A stretch of DNA of 64,000 nt from Solobacterium sp. UBA3691 (GTDB taxonomy: Bacteria > Bacillota_I > Bacilli_A > Erysipelotrichales > Erysipelotrichaceae), in the NCBI GenBank assembly GCA_002372175.1, contig DFIS01000076.1, positions 62,001 to 126,000 of the forward strand. Direction: 5' to 3'. The notes beneath the pieces are model-generated. The model saw only the letters and a program-made list of their open reading frames with translations, did not search any database and was not told where the DNA came from. A program made the position numbers and the translations under genes. This document shows, piece after piece, positions 1-7,095 of the stretch (position 1 is its first letter; each line of letters starts with the position of its first letter).

Positions 1-297
1 GAGAAGTCTGATAACGGACTTATCGCAATAAACAAATCGGTATTCCATGCGATCTCTGAGATCTCGATCGGCGAAGTGGAATACGCTATGCTGAACAACT
101 CAACATTCAACAAACCCCTGCAGGTACGCATCGTCAAGAATAAACTGGAGATCACTGCGGATATCAAGGTGCGCTACGGTGCCAATGTCAATACGACATG
201 TGAGCTTGTACAGAACAGGATCTATGAGAATATTCTGTTTATGACAGGCTTTAAAGCCAGTGAAGTAACAGTCAATGTAGAAGGGTTTGAAATCTAG
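1..297 (+). CDS. Asp23/Gls24 family envelope stress protein (C-terminal part)
   Basis: The frame is open from base 1 and ends at TAG 295-297, giving the last 98 residues of a protein whose start lies outside the window. The visible stretch (a GLIAINKSVFHAIS start, an alternating beta pattern, then a segment ending in VNVEGFEI) fits the Asp23/Gls24 (DUF322) fold, whose members are usually about 110-160 residues. These are abundant envelope-associated proteins tied to alkaline or cell-wall stress in Bacillota. The family call rests on pattern only. The gene lies just upstream of the IF3 leader and no terminator separates them clearly. Confidence 0.6.
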   Translation, partial: EKSDNGLIAINKSVFHAISEISIGEVEYAMLNNSTFNKPLQVRIVKNKLEITADIKVRYGANVNTTCELVQNRIYENILFMTGFKASEVTVNVEGFEI

Positions 298-339
298 TTG
301 ACAAAGCATTAAATGTGTTGTTTAATTACTAAGTAATTC

Positions 340-447
340 GGAAAGCAGAAGTACCGCTTCTCACCCGAGGTCCTTCGGATCTGGGTCAATGCCGTGATCA
401 GTAATGATTTTTAAGGCAGGTGCGGTTTCTGTGCCTGCTTTCTTTAT
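340..447 (+). promoter_or_regulatory. IF3/L35/L20 operon leader with intrinsic terminator (L20 leader type)
   Basis: The 160 bases before infC hold no gene. A hairpin at about 360-385 has a TTC loop, and a second hairpin at 413-441 (GGCAGG arm against CCTGC arm) is followed by a short T-rich run just before the infC Shine-Dalgarno. In Bacillota the infC-rpmI-rplT operon is attenuated by ribosomal protein L20 binding its own leader. The position and the terminator fit that mechanism. The exact L20-binding pseudoknot was not verified. Confidence 0.6.
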
Positions 448-458
448 AGGAGGTATAC

Positions 459-1016
459 TTGCGCTACACAAAACCGAAAAGAAATGTACCAGAAGAAATG
501 GTCAATGAGAACATTCGATTCCATGAAGTCCTTGTGATCGGACCTAACGGTGAGCAGCTTGGCGTCATGATGCGCAGAGAAGCGATCGAGAAAGCATACG
601 AGATGAATCTTGATCTATTCTGTGTGGCACCGAATGCACAGCCCCCGGTTTGTAAGATCCTGGATTACGGAAGACATCACTTTAATGAGCAGAAAAAAGC
701 CCGTGAAGCAAAGAAGAAACAGCATGTTACAGAAGTAAAACCGCTGCGTCTTTCTCCGGTCATTGATCAGCACGATTTTGATACAAAGCTCAAACAGGCT
801 CGCAAATGGGCGGAAGAGGGGCAGAAAGTCAAGATCGACATGCGCTTCCGCGGACGTATGATCACCCGTAAGGAAGTCGGTGAGCAGATCATGAACAAGT
901 TCATTGAGCAGATGGCAGAGTATGCGGTTGTAGATAAAGCACCTAGTATGGAAGGCAATACGATGTCTGTAGTATTATCCCCTAAAAAGAAGACGAAGCA
1001 GCGTGAGGAGGAATAG
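459..1016 (+). CDS. infC: Translation initiation factor IF-3
   Basis: 185 residues, the normal length for IF3. The N-domain shows VNENIRFHEVLVIGPNGEQLGVM, a lysine-rich linker follows at about 65-90, and the C-domain ends with a basic tail. IF3 binds the 30S subunit and checks start-codon and initiator tRNA pairing. The start is TTG at 459, with AGGAGG at 448-453. IF3 genes characteristically use rare start codons so that IF3 can regulate itself, so TTG is expected here. It is the first gene of the infC-rpmI-rplT operon, with rpmI 2 bases downstream. Confidence 0.97.
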   Translation: MRYTKPKRNVPEEMVNENIRFHEVLVIGPNGEQLGVMMRREAIEKAYEMNLDLFCVAPNAQPPVCKILDYGRHHFNEQKKAREAKKKQHVTEVKPLRLSPVIDQHDFDTKLKQARKWAEEGQKVKIDMRFRGRMITRKEVGEQIMNKFIEQMAEYAVVDKAPSMEGNTMSVVLSPKKKTKQREEE

Positions 1017-1018
1017 AG

Positions 1019-1240
1019 ATGAAAGCTAAAGCAAAAAAACCCAAGAAGATCAAGATGAAGACAAAAAAGACCTTTGCCAAGCGTGTAGAGGTTACCGGTT
1101 CCGGTAAGTTAAAGAGAAAACACAACTACATTTCTCACTTTGCGGCTAACAAGACTCATAAGCAGAAGAAGCACTTATCTAAGCCGACATTAGTATCCAG
1201 CAGCGATTTCAAGCGTGATAAGCAGCTGTTACAGGGTTAA
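1019..1240 (+). CDS. rpmI: 50S ribosomal protein L35
   Basis: 73 residues, very basic, with the L35 signature KMKTKKTFAKRVEVTGSGKLKRKH. The first ten residues are a short lysine-rich extension compared with the common 64-66 residue form. An internal start near the KMKTKK motif is possible, but GAGGAGG at 1005-1011 fits the ATG at 1019. L35 is a late-assembling 50S protein. It sits between infC and rplT in the conserved order. Confidence 0.96.
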   Translation: MKAKAKKPKKIKMKTKKTFAKRVEVTGSGKLKRKHNYISHFAANKTHKQKKHLSKPTLVSSSDFKRDKQLLQG

Positions 1241-1258
1241 TCAGGGAGGCAAGGAAAG

Positions 1259-1615
1259 ATGAGAGTAAAAGGATCTACACCGACAAGAAACCGTCGTAAA
1301 AAGGTTTTAAAGCTTGCCAAGGGCTACTTTGGCAGTAAGCACTTACTGTACAGAACAGCTCATGAGCAGGTCATGCATTCTCAGAAGTATTCTTACATTG
1401 ACCGTAAGAAACTGAAGAGAGAGATGCGTAAGCTCTGGATCGCCAGAATCAACGCTGCTGCACACCTGAATGACATCAGCTACTCCAAACTGATGCATGG
1501 TTTAAAGCTTGCAGGAATCAATATCAACCGTAAAATGCTGAGTGAGATCGCTATCCACGATCCCAAGGCCTTCACGGAACTTGCAGATTCTGCAAAAAAG
1601 GCTTTACAGGCGTAA
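1259..1615 (+). CDS. rplT: 50S ribosomal protein L20
   Basis: 118 residues, standard for L20, with the N-terminal basic tail (RVKGSTPTRNRRKKVLKLAKGYFG) and the RKLWIARINAA motif. L20 binds 23S rRNA early in 50S assembly and in Bacillota represses its own operon through the leader. The start ATG has GGGAGG upstream. It is followed by a hairpin and then by tRNA-Glu, which may be co-transcribed. Confidence 0.97.
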   Translation: MRVKGSTPTRNRRKKVLKLAKGYFGSKHLLYRTAHEQVMHSQKYSYIDRKKLKREMRKLWIARINAAAHLNDISYSKLMHGLKLAGININRKMLSEIAIHDPKAFTELADSAKKALQA

Positions 1616-1621
1616 GAAAAA

Positions 1622-1644
1622 CAGGGATAATAGTTCTATCCCTG
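1622..1644. terminator. Stem-loop between rplT and tRNA-Glu
   Basis: Perfect 8-bp stem (CAGGGATA with TATCCCTG) and a 7-base loop. On the plus strand no T-run follows, so it may be a processing hairpin that lets the tRNA be read from the ribosomal operon. On the minus strand it is followed by TTTTTCTTA and would terminate transcription coming back from the element. Confidence 0.5.
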
Positions 1645-1648
1645 ATCT

Positions 1649-1725
1649 GGCGTGTTGGTGAAGCGGCTCAACACACTGCCCTCTCAAGGCAGCATTCACG
1701 GGTTCGAACCCCGTACACGTCACCA
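1649..1725 (+). tRNA. tRNA-Glu (anticodon CTC), CCA encoded
   Basis: A full cloverleaf can be drawn. The acceptor GGCGTGT pairs with ACACGTC (one G-U), the D stem is GTG/CAC, the anticodon stem is CTGCC/GGCAG with loop CTCTCAA, and the T arm is ACGGG-TTCGAAC-CCCGT, followed by discriminator A and encoded CCA. The anticodon CTC reads GAG. The 3' end is duplicated at 10647-10668 because the mobile element integrated here. The tRNA itself stays intact. Confidence 0.93.
1704..1725 (+). repeat. attL: left attachment repeat inside the tRNA-Glu 3' end
   Basis: 22 bases from the T loop to the CCA end of tRNA-Glu are repeated exactly at 10647-10668. Bases flanking the two copies differ on both sides, so 22 bp is the full identity. 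This is the classic crossover region of a tRNA-targeting tyrosine integrase. Confidence 0.93.
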
Positions 1726-1770
1726 TTTTTAGAAAAACGTACAGCATGCAAAAACATCTGTATGACACAA

Positions 1771-1796
1771 AAACCCGCATAAACAGCGGGTTTTTT
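1771..1796. terminator. Bidirectional intrinsic terminator at the left edge of the element
   Basis: AAACCCGC pairs with GCGGGTTT around loop ATAAACA, and TTTTTT follows on the plus strand. The minus strand also has a T-run. It lies 45 bases after the tRNA CCA end, so it ends tRNA-Glu transcription and protects the element from read-through. Confidence 0.8.
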
Positions 1797-1849
1797 GTTA
1801 TTTATGTATGATGATAGTGTATTTCTAAATTCGTGTAAAATGGTACATT

Positions 1850-1880
1850 TTGCGTATCGTTTGCGTATCATTTGCGTATC
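1850..1880 (+). repeat. Left integrase arm-site array: three TTGCGTATC repeats
   Basis: TTGCGTATC occurs at 1850-1858, 1861-1869 and 1872-1880, each copy exactly 11 bp after the last, about one helical turn. The same 9-mer occurs three times inside the right end (10555-10604) in the same orientation. Placement just inside both att sites is what arm-type binding sites of a lambda-class integrase look like. Confidence 0.8.
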
Positions 1881-1891
1881 AAAATACAATA

Positions 1892-1921
1892 AAAGACCGC
1901 AGGCTATTTACTGCGATCTTT
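1892..1921 (-). terminator. Terminator of the integrase transcript
   Basis: On the minus strand AAAGATCGCAG pairs with CTGCGGTCTTT (one G-T pair), followed by a T-rich run. It sits 18 bases past the integrase stop codon and separates int from the arm-site array. Confidence 0.75.
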
Positions 1922-1938
1922 CAGCTTGTTGATTCTGA

Positions 1939-3081
1939 TCAGGAGACCATTCTGTTATTCATCGCTTTAACTCGGTCTTTTTCGTTACTGACTGCATAAT
2001 CCAGCGACATACTTGCGGATTCGTGACCCATAATATCACGTATTATATTTGCAGGTGTACCATTGCTGAACAGGTCTGTACTGAGCTGATGTCTTAACAT
2101 GTAGAGGTTGAACTGTACTTTTGCCTTTTTTGCTACGTTCCGGATGTAATCGCTGACTTTATCAATGCTCTGCAACCTGCCGTGTGAATCTGCAAAGATT
2201 AGATCATATTTTGACCATTCAAGACATTCCTTGATTATTGGTGCAAGCTGTACAGGGATCGGTACAAGACGTGTTGATTTCTTTGTCTTTGTGCCTGAGA
2301 TCTCAAGCGCACTGTCAACTGTGCTTCTTGCCGCTTTATTGACTGATATAAAGCCTGAATTGTTCCCGTTGAGGAAGATATCATCTTTTGTTAATGCGAA
2401 GCATTCTGCAGGTCTTAAACCGCAATAGCGCATAATCTGGACTGCGTAATATATGCACCTTGACTGATATGCACCGGATGCGTTTGCTGAGTTATAACCA
2501 AGAAGCGTATCAAGGAACGTTTCAAGATCTTCAGGTGATATTTCTTTTTTTCTTGGTGTATCTGCTTTGCATTCAGGAATGATAACCGGAATAGTACGAT
2601 CAGGAATTGAGATGTTCATCATAACTGCAGTCTTGTAGATTTTCCGCCATATCGCTAATAAATGCTCAGTTTGAATATGTGTGTGCGTTTTTGCGTATTT
2701 GTTGATACTTGTCTGAATGTCTGCACTTGTGATCTTTTCAATGCTGACATCCTCATACTGTTTAATTCCTTGCCTGTAAAACGCATCGTGTCTGATCACA
2801 GTCTTGATCCTAGCAGGGAACAATTCTTTTGATTTTTCATAGATCTCTTTTACGGTTTTGTATTTAGATACCGTATATCCTGAATTCATCTGTACAAGTG
2901 TTTTGTCTCTTAAGTTACACGCAAATTTTAGTGCATCGCTGCGTGAGTCAAAATCTTTTACAACGATTGATTTGCGATATACTTGATCATTCATCCGGAT
3001 ACAAATCTCATATGATTCTGTACCAGCTCGTGATGTTCTGAGGGTAATATACTTTTCTTTCTTGGTTTTCTTTCTAGCCAT
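1939..3081 (-). CDS. int: Site-specific tyrosine recombinase (integrase)
   Basis: 380 residues with the phage-integrase plan: an N-terminal beta-rich arm-binding region (about 1-60), a SAM-like core-binding region (about 80-180) and a C-terminal catalytic domain. Catalytic landmarks are the R of YCGLRPAE, the YMLRH box (Tyr in place of the usual first His), MGHES and the final nucleophile in LDYA. It should integrate and excise this island at tRNA-Glu, using the TTGCGTATC arm sites at both ends. The ATG at 3081 (MARKKTKK) is chosen because it overlaps the stop of the upstream repressor gene by 8 bases, a translational-coupling layout. A longer frame begins at 3108. Confidence 0.93.
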   Translation of the reverse strand: MARKKTKKEKYITLRTSRAGTESYEICIRMNDQVYRKSIVVKDFDSRSDALKFACNLRDKTLVQMNSGYTVSKYKTVKEIYEKSKELFPARIKTVIRHDAFYRQGIKQYEDVSIEKITSADIQTSINKYAKTHTHIQTEHLLAIWRKIYKTAVMMNISIPDRTIPVIIPECKADTPRKKEISPEDLETFLDTLLGYNSANASGAYQSRCIYYAVQIMRYCGLRPAECFALTKDDIFLNGNNSGFISVNKAARSTVDSALEISGTKTKKSTRLVPIPVQLAPIIKECLEWSKYDLIFADSHGRLQSIDKVSDYIRNVAKKAKVQFNLYMLRHQLSTDLFSNGTPANIIRDIMGHESASMSLDYAVSNEKDRVKAMNNRMVS

Positions 3082-3781
3082 TGTTATTGTTCTCCTCTGA
3101 TAGCGCATTTATCATCGAATCTACTATTTTTTTGTTTTCTAGAGATAGATTAGACCATTTATTTAATATGTTATTCAATAATGGTTTTTCATCTTTCTTA
3201 ATTGTGATAGTAAGCTCAGAATTCTTGTTTTGATTATATTCGGCATCAAGCCAATTAAGAATTTCCTCTTCAATGCTTTGATAATACGGTGACAATTTTG
3301 CTACCGGGAAACTTTTCATACCTGAATCTTTTGATGAATCTCCAAAATAGAAACCATTCCAATGAGGGTGATCAGGATACCAAGGAATTGATGCAACCCA
3401 TTCAAAGAATGCTTTTTTTCTTTTGTCAACTAACGAAGAATCTTCGTTATCAGCATAAAACTGAATCACTTCTGATTTTCTGAATGGTAGAATATACAAG
3501 TTTTCATCATATGGATCTTTTGGAAGATTTGGATTTTTCGCAAGCTCTTGTTTCACAATATAGGTGTTTTGACTGGTTGCACCCATAAGATAATCAAAGC
3601 TCACATTTAAATGTTCTGCAATCTTTGCTAAATGCTCAGGCAGTATTTTTTCTGTCCGCTTCCAATAATTGACAGTGTTTAAGTCCTTCTCAAGTAGGTC
3701 TGCTATCTCTTGATTTGAGATGTTGCGTAGCTTTTGACAGCGTTTAAGTCTGTCCTTGTCGAAGTAAATTGAATCAGACAT
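3074..3781 (-). CDS. XRE-family repressor (CI/Stl-like master regulator)
   Basis: 235 residues. A helix-turn-helix at about 8-65 (LKRCQKLRNISNQEIADLLEKDLNTVNYWKR) matches the XRE/Cro family. The C-terminal 150 residues are not recognised and show no LexA-type Ser/Lys peptidase motif, so derepression may occur by protein-protein contact, as with Stl of staphylococcal islands, rather than by RecA-driven cleavage (inference). It is transcribed leftward with int and faces the rightward operon. Three evenly spaced TAGTGAC sites lie in the 126-bp divergent promoter region and are its likely operators. Confidence 0.8.
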   Translation of the reverse strand: MSDSIYFDKDRLKRCQKLRNISNQEIADLLEKDLNTVNYWKRTEKILPEHLAKIAEHLNVSFDYLMGATSQNTYIVKQELAKNPNLPKDPYDENLYILPFRKSEVIQFYADNEDSSLVDKRKKAFFEWVASIPWYPDHPHWNGFYFGDSSKDSGMKSFPVAKLSPYYQSIEEEILNWLDAEYNQNKNSELTITIKKDEKPLLNNILNKWSNLSLENKKIVDSMINALSEENNNNG

Positions 3782-3802
3782 TTGTGTACCTCCATAAAAG
3801 TG

Positions 3803-3875
3803 TAGTGACAGAATTTTGCAAACTGTATAGATATTTAGTGACTACACTATAATAATAGCTGTAGAACCTAGTGAC
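3803..3875. promoter_or_regulatory. Divergent promoter region with three TAGTGAC operators
   Basis: TAGTGAC occurs at 3803-3809, 3836-3842 and 3869-3875, exactly 33 bp apart (three helical turns). The middle copy belongs to a dyad, TAGTG-ACTA-CACTA (3836-3849), directly against a TATAAT at 3848-3853 that would drive the rightward operon. Spaced identical half-sites over a promoter between a repressor and its divergent partner are typical lysogeny-switch operators. No good -35 was found. Confidence 0.65.
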
Positions 3876-3907
3876 GTCAAACGGTTTACACAGAAAGAGG
3901 TGATAAA

Positions 3908-4117
3908 GTGCTGAAAACATATACCACAAATACACGTGTTCATGAAGAACGTCAGAAATTCGGAGTGTTTCTATGGGAAATCGCAGATCGTTATGGTGTA
4001 TCCGAAGCAACTATGTACAGGATTCTTAGAAAAGAGTTACCAGAAGAAACGCAGAACAAAATTGTTCAGATTATAAGAGATATCGTAAAGGAACGTTATG
4101 ACAGCAAATCAGCGTGA
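3908..4117 (+). CDS. Small helix-turn-helix protein (Cro/antirepressor position)
   Basis: 69 residues. WEIADRYGVSEATMYRILRKELPEE (residues about 22-47) is a helix-turn-helix of the resolvase/excisionase kind. The start is GTG at 3908 with AGAGGTGAT just upstream. It is the first gene of the rightward operon and overlaps the next gene by 20 bases. Position suggests a Cro-like or str-like regulator opposing the repressor. That role is inferred from position only. Confidence 0.65.
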   Translation: MLKTYTTNTRVHEERQKFGVFLWEIADRYGVSEATMYRILRKELPEETQNKIVQIIRDIVKERYDSKSA

Positions 4118-4469
4118 TTTCAGCAAAACAAGGGAATCACTGTATCTGTTCATGAATGCACTCCTGGACGATCTTGAACAGTGCTGTATTGCTCCTGATC
4201 CTGTAACCGAACCCGTACCCAAAGAAGACGATTCAACGGAAACAATGACCAGTGAAGATGCATCTGCATATCTTGGTACAACCTCAAGAAATCTTGCATT
4301 GTTACGTAAATACGATCTTGTGAAGTTTGCTAAATGCGGTAAGCGGTTTATGTACCGTAAAGACTGGCTAAACCAATTCTTAGATGAATGGGCAGGTTAT
4401 GACCTCAGCAGTGAGGACAATATAAAACTTGCTATCAAGGGGAAGAAATGGAAGGAGAAACATGGCTGA
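4098..4469 (+). CDS. Excisionase-like DNA-binding protein (MerR/HTH_17 type)
   Basis: 123 residues. The C-terminal half, MTSEDASAYLGTTSRNLALL followed by a basic wing and RKDWLNQFLDEW, is the winged-helix pattern of excisionase-family (HTH_17) proteins. The N-terminal 45 residues look like a helical and acidic extension. As a second-position gene in an integrated element it is the most likely excisionase acting with the integrase. Its end overlaps the next small gene by 8 bases. Confidence 0.65.
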   Translation: MTANQRDFSKTRESLYLFMNALLDDLEQCCIAPDPVTEPVPKEDDSTETMTSEDASAYLGTTSRNLALLRKYDLVKFAKCGKRFMYRKDWLNQFLDEWAGYDLSSEDNIKLAIKGKKWKEKHG

Positions 4470-4593
4470 TGAGATGTTAGAAAATGCACTGCGATACGCA
4501 GAACAGGGTTATCACGACCTACATGCTGATATATGGCAGGCTTATGCGTTAGCAATGACTGTGAATGATTTGGAGGACGAATATGCATGGTGA
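4462..4593 (+). CDS. Hypothetical small protein (43 aa)
   Basis: ATG at 4462 overlaps the previous stop by 8 bases and has GGAG upstream. The 43-residue product is acidic and helical (MADEMLENALRYAEQG start). It ends at TGA 4591-4593, overlapping the next gene start at 4583. The tight overlaps on both sides are the main argument that it is translated. No family is recognised. Confidence 0.5.
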   Translation: MADEMLENALRYAEQGYHDLHADIWQAYALAMTVNDLEDEYAW

Positions 4594-4849
4594 CGAATTG
4601 ATCTCTTACGGATTCAAGCGGATCGTCGAAGAACTGAAACGGATCGTCGAAGAACTGATAAAGATCCGCAAAGTTTTTGAAAAGATCGAGCAGAACACTT
4701 TCACGGCAAGCGGGGAAGCAATAAAGCAGACCGCCCTCTTGGAGAAAATCGAGAATGCTGCGGTGATCTGCCAGTGCAACACAAGCGGACTGATGAACGA
4801 CATTAGAAAGATGAGCATGGATACAGATGGAGGATTGGAGAAGGAATGA
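4583..4849 (+). CDS. Hypothetical coiled-coil protein with a duplicated heptad
   Basis: 88 residues from ATG 4583 (GGAGG at 4572-4576). A 21-bp tandem repeat at 4619-4658 (19 bases identical) encodes RIVEELK-RIVEELI, exactly one seven-residue heptad copied. The rest is helical and acidic. It overlaps the Rep-like gene by 23 bases. Function unknown. A small partner of the replication ATPase is possible from position only. Confidence 0.6.
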   Translation: MHGDELISYGFKRIVEELKRIVEELIKIRKVFEKIEQNTFTASGEAIKQTALLEKIENAAVICQCNTSGLMNDIRKMSMDTDGGLEKE

Positions 4850-5927
4850 TCTACAACGGTATGACATTCTAAGTCAGGCGGAAAGAGCACTCGAAGCACC
4901 TATTCCAGGCACCACGATCGAAGAGGAAGATCTGAAAGACCTTGATCAGTTCGAAGAAAAAGAACCGGAATGGTTGATCCCCGGCTATATTCCGAAAAAA
5001 CAGATAACGATGCTTTGCGGAACTGGTGGAACGGGAAAGACTTCTTTATGGATTTCTCTCCTGGCTTCGCTGAGTTCCGGAAAGCGTACTCTCTTCGATG
5101 GTACAGGCTTCACTTCAAACCGAGAACCAGTTAAATGTATGTTCTTCTCCGGTGAAGACACTGTCGAAAACGTCATCAAGAAAAAGCTTAGGGAACAGGG
5201 TGCAAACATGAAGAACATCGTGACGATCTCCCTCAGTGATCCGAATTTTGAAAAGATCCAGTTTGGTTCTGATTATCTACAGAATAAGATAGCAAGATAC
5301 AAGCCTGTGATCTGTGTCTTTGATCCGTTGCAGTCGTTTATCGATCGAAAGATCCGCATGGCTGACCGTAATGCTATGAGACAGAGCATGAGAAGTCTTA
5401 TTGAATGGGGTGAGCTCTACGGCACGACTTTCCTTATTGTGATGCACACGAACAAGCAATTGAACGTTTGGGGAAGGAACAGAATGGCGGACTCTGCTGA
5501 TCTTTGGGATATCGCAAGGAGTGTGCTGATGGTAGGCGATACAGGAGACGATGGACTGAAGTATATGTCACATGAAAAAAGTAACTACGGCAAAACTGGC
5601 ATGACGTTGCTCTTCAAAAATGATCATGGAAATCCCACGTTCTTCGCATGGTCGGAGCTAAAGGATCGTGAGTATGTACAGGAGGATGCTAGGAAACGTA
5701 ATGATCAGCGTTCACAGGACAGATATGATGAGATTGTCAATGTTATTATGTCGACTCTGTCGGACTATCCGGAAGGGCTACCCACCAAGGATCTAAAAGA
5801 GCTCTTGAAGGATCTCGGCTATGGTACAAATGCCATAGAAAAAGTGAAGTCAGGACTGAAAGAATCAGGTAGGATCGTATATAAAAAAATGAGTTTAACA
5901 AGTGGCTGGATAGTAAAAAAAGCCTGA
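4827..5927 (+). CDS. RepA-like AAA ATPase/replicative helicase of the element
   Basis: 366 residues. A RecA-type ATPase core of the AAA_25/RepA family starts at about 50, with Walker A GGTGKTS at 67-73, a Walker-B-like VICVFDPLQSFI near 160, and HTNKQ near 215. A C-terminal winged-helix-like region covers about 300-366. Such proteins are hexameric helicases or loaders encoded by small plasmids, phages and satellite islands. An origin-like repeat block follows directly. The start at 4827 overlaps the previous gene and its ribosome binding site is weak, so the first residues are uncertain. Confidence 0.8.
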   Translation: MEDWRRNDLQRYDILSQAERALEAPIPGTTIEEEDLKDLDQFEEKEPEWLIPGYIPKKQITMLCGTGGTGKTSLWISLLASLSSGKRTLFDGTGFTSNREPVKCMFFSGEDTVENVIKKKLREQGANMKNIVTISLSDPNFEKIQFGSDYLQNKIARYKPVICVFDPLQSFIDRKIRMADRNAMRQSMRSLIEWGELYGTTFLIVMHTNKQLNVWGRNRMADSADLWDIARSVLMVGDTGDDGLKYMSHEKSNYGKTGMTLLFKNDHGNPTFFAWSELKDREYVQEDARKRNDQRSQDRYDEIVNVIMSTLSDYPEGLPTKDLKELLKDLGYGTNAIEKVKSGLKESGRIVYKKMSLTSGWIVKKA

Positions 5928-6102
5928 ATTCCTATACTTACACTTTAAGTCATGGGAGTTCGGAAAAAATATCAAAAAAAGGCTTAGTTATCGAACTCAG
6001 TGAGGTATGGGAGTTCGAACCGATATCATGGCATTTCGAACCACTATCCCCCATGGGAGTTAATAAAACCGCATAACCAAGCCATTTCTGGCGAACTCCT
6101 AT
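5926..6102. repeat. Iteron-like repeat block: candidate replication origin
   Basis: This 199-bp gap between the ATPase and HNH genes holds repeats of RTRGGARTTCG. Direct copies lie at 5952-5963, 6007-6018 and 6053-6064 (the last diverges at its end). Inverted copies lie at 5991-5999 and 6091-6102, and a weaker one at 5926-5935. In addition GGCTTAGTTAT (5981-5991) is mirrored by ATAACCAAGCC (6073-6083), with one mismatch. Iterons directly downstream of a Rep gene are the usual place for an island origin. Confidence 0.65.
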
Positions 6103-6126
6103 ATCAAATCATGTGAATGAGAAAAC

Positions 6127-6402
6127 ATGAGGTCAGAGTATTACAACAAATATATGGCTTCTCCGGAATGGGAAGCAAAGAAAGCGGAACGCATGGAGAT
6201 TGACGGATACAGGTGTGTGATGTGCGGACGGCATATAAGCCACTGTAAAACTCTGCAGGTGCATCACATCACATATGCCAGACTTGGCAATGAAAATGTG
6301 CTGACTGATCTCTGTACGCTCTGCGGATCGTGTCACAAGAAAATTCATAATTATTACAACAGAAGGAGAGAAGAGCATGAACAAAGTAATAGCACAGTGT
6401 AA
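6127..6402 (+). CDS. HNH endonuclease
   Basis: 91 residues. The motif order is CVMCGR (first Cys pair), QVHHITY (the catalytic His-His), then LCTLCGSCHKKIH, the classic zinc-bound HNH fold (HNH_1). In phages and some packaging-hijacking islands, small HNH proteins assist cos cleavage with the terminase. A homing or restriction role is also possible. It sits just after the origin-like repeats and overlaps the next gene by 26 bases. Confidence 0.88.
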   Translation: MRSEYYNKYMASPEWEAKKAERMEIDGYRCVMCGRHISHCKTLQVHHITYARLGNENVLTDLCTLCGSCHKKIHNYYNRRREEHEQSNSTV

Positions 6403-6964
6403 AGCCAGGTACGAGGAATTGAAGAAGAAAGACGAAGAGACTTTAAACGGAATGACAGAAACATCAAAGACCATTGATGCCAAAATCAACGGATTGAACA
6501 AACAGCTGGGCGAAGCTCTTGCCGTAGCAAATACCGAAGAATACAAGAGAGTTAAAGCGCTGTTGCGCGATGCTGAAGATGAGAAAGCGGCGGTAACAAC
6601 ATGGCTTGACCGAGCCGACAAAAAAGGTATTACTCGAAGCGAAAGCGAAGATATTATCAAAACTATCATTGAGGAACAGGACAGACTGCGTAAGGAGAGC
6701 ATTAAAGAAATCAGTCCGTTAGTGGTTAAACTGGTTGATATCCTGACAAAATACAGAAGTCAGGTATATGCAGGTGATCTACTCATAGGAAGAATAGATT
6801 TCTATTTACGTGAGCACCATTCTCACCATGCATATATGGCTGAAACAAACGCATTAAGCGTAGATGTGAGGAAAATGGCAAGCCGTTATGCCGGAAAAGA
6901 AGCCAAGACTGCACATGCATTGTCATGTATTGATGAAGAGGAATTAATTACATGGACGAAGTAA
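6377..6964 (+). CDS. Hypothetical coiled-coil protein
   Basis: 195 residues, strongly helical and charged over the first 115 (KARYEELKKKDEETLNG start, then GLNKQLGEALAVANTEEYKR). No family recognised and no signal peptide or membrane segment. ATG 6377 is preceded by AGAAGGAGAG. It is co-transcribed between the HNH gene and a set of very small genes. Confidence 0.65.
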   Translation: MNKVIAQCKARYEELKKKDEETLNGMTETSKTIDAKINGLNKQLGEALAVANTEEYKRVKALLRDAEDEKAAVTTWLDRADKKGITRSESEDIIKTIIEEQDRLRKESIKEISPLVVKLVDILTKYRSQVYAGDLLIGRIDFYLREHHSHHAYMAETNALSVDVRKMASRYAGKEAKTAHALSCIDEEELITWTK

Positions 6965-7086
6965 TGCGTGACCTTGAAAAAATGTTTGCTGAAATCAAAC
7001 ACACCTATGATGTTATACGGATGTGCAGTAATGAAAAAGAGAAGTTTATTGCTGATGCAAAACGTACAAATAACAAGGATGAATGA
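6952..7086 (+). CDS. Small hypothetical protein (44 aa), possibly the first part of a split gene
   Basis: ATG at 6952 overlaps the preceding stop by 13 bases. The acidic helical 44-residue product starts MDEVMRDLEKMFAEIKHTYD and ends at TGA 7084-7086. The reading frame continues in register after this TGA into the next small gene (7096-7218), so the two may be halves of one 89-codon gene broken by a stop. Confidence 0.45.
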   Translation: MDEVMRDLEKMFAEIKHTYDVIRMCSNEKEKFIADAKRTNNKDE

Positions 7087-7095
7087 GAAGACTTC

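Noticed and set aside
1668..1889. Minus-strand frame across tRNA-Glu and the arm sites
   Set aside because: It runs antisense through the tRNA and a terminator and has no recognisable protein features.
5277..5459. Minus-strand small frame within the Rep-like gene
   Set aside because: It is a shadow of the conserved ATPase core, with no ribosome site or family match.
7084..7086. TGA as a recoded (Trp or selenocysteine) codon joining the two small genes
   Set aside because: TGA ends many well-defined genes here (for example those closing with ATGA overlaps), and no SECIS-like hairpin directly follows.
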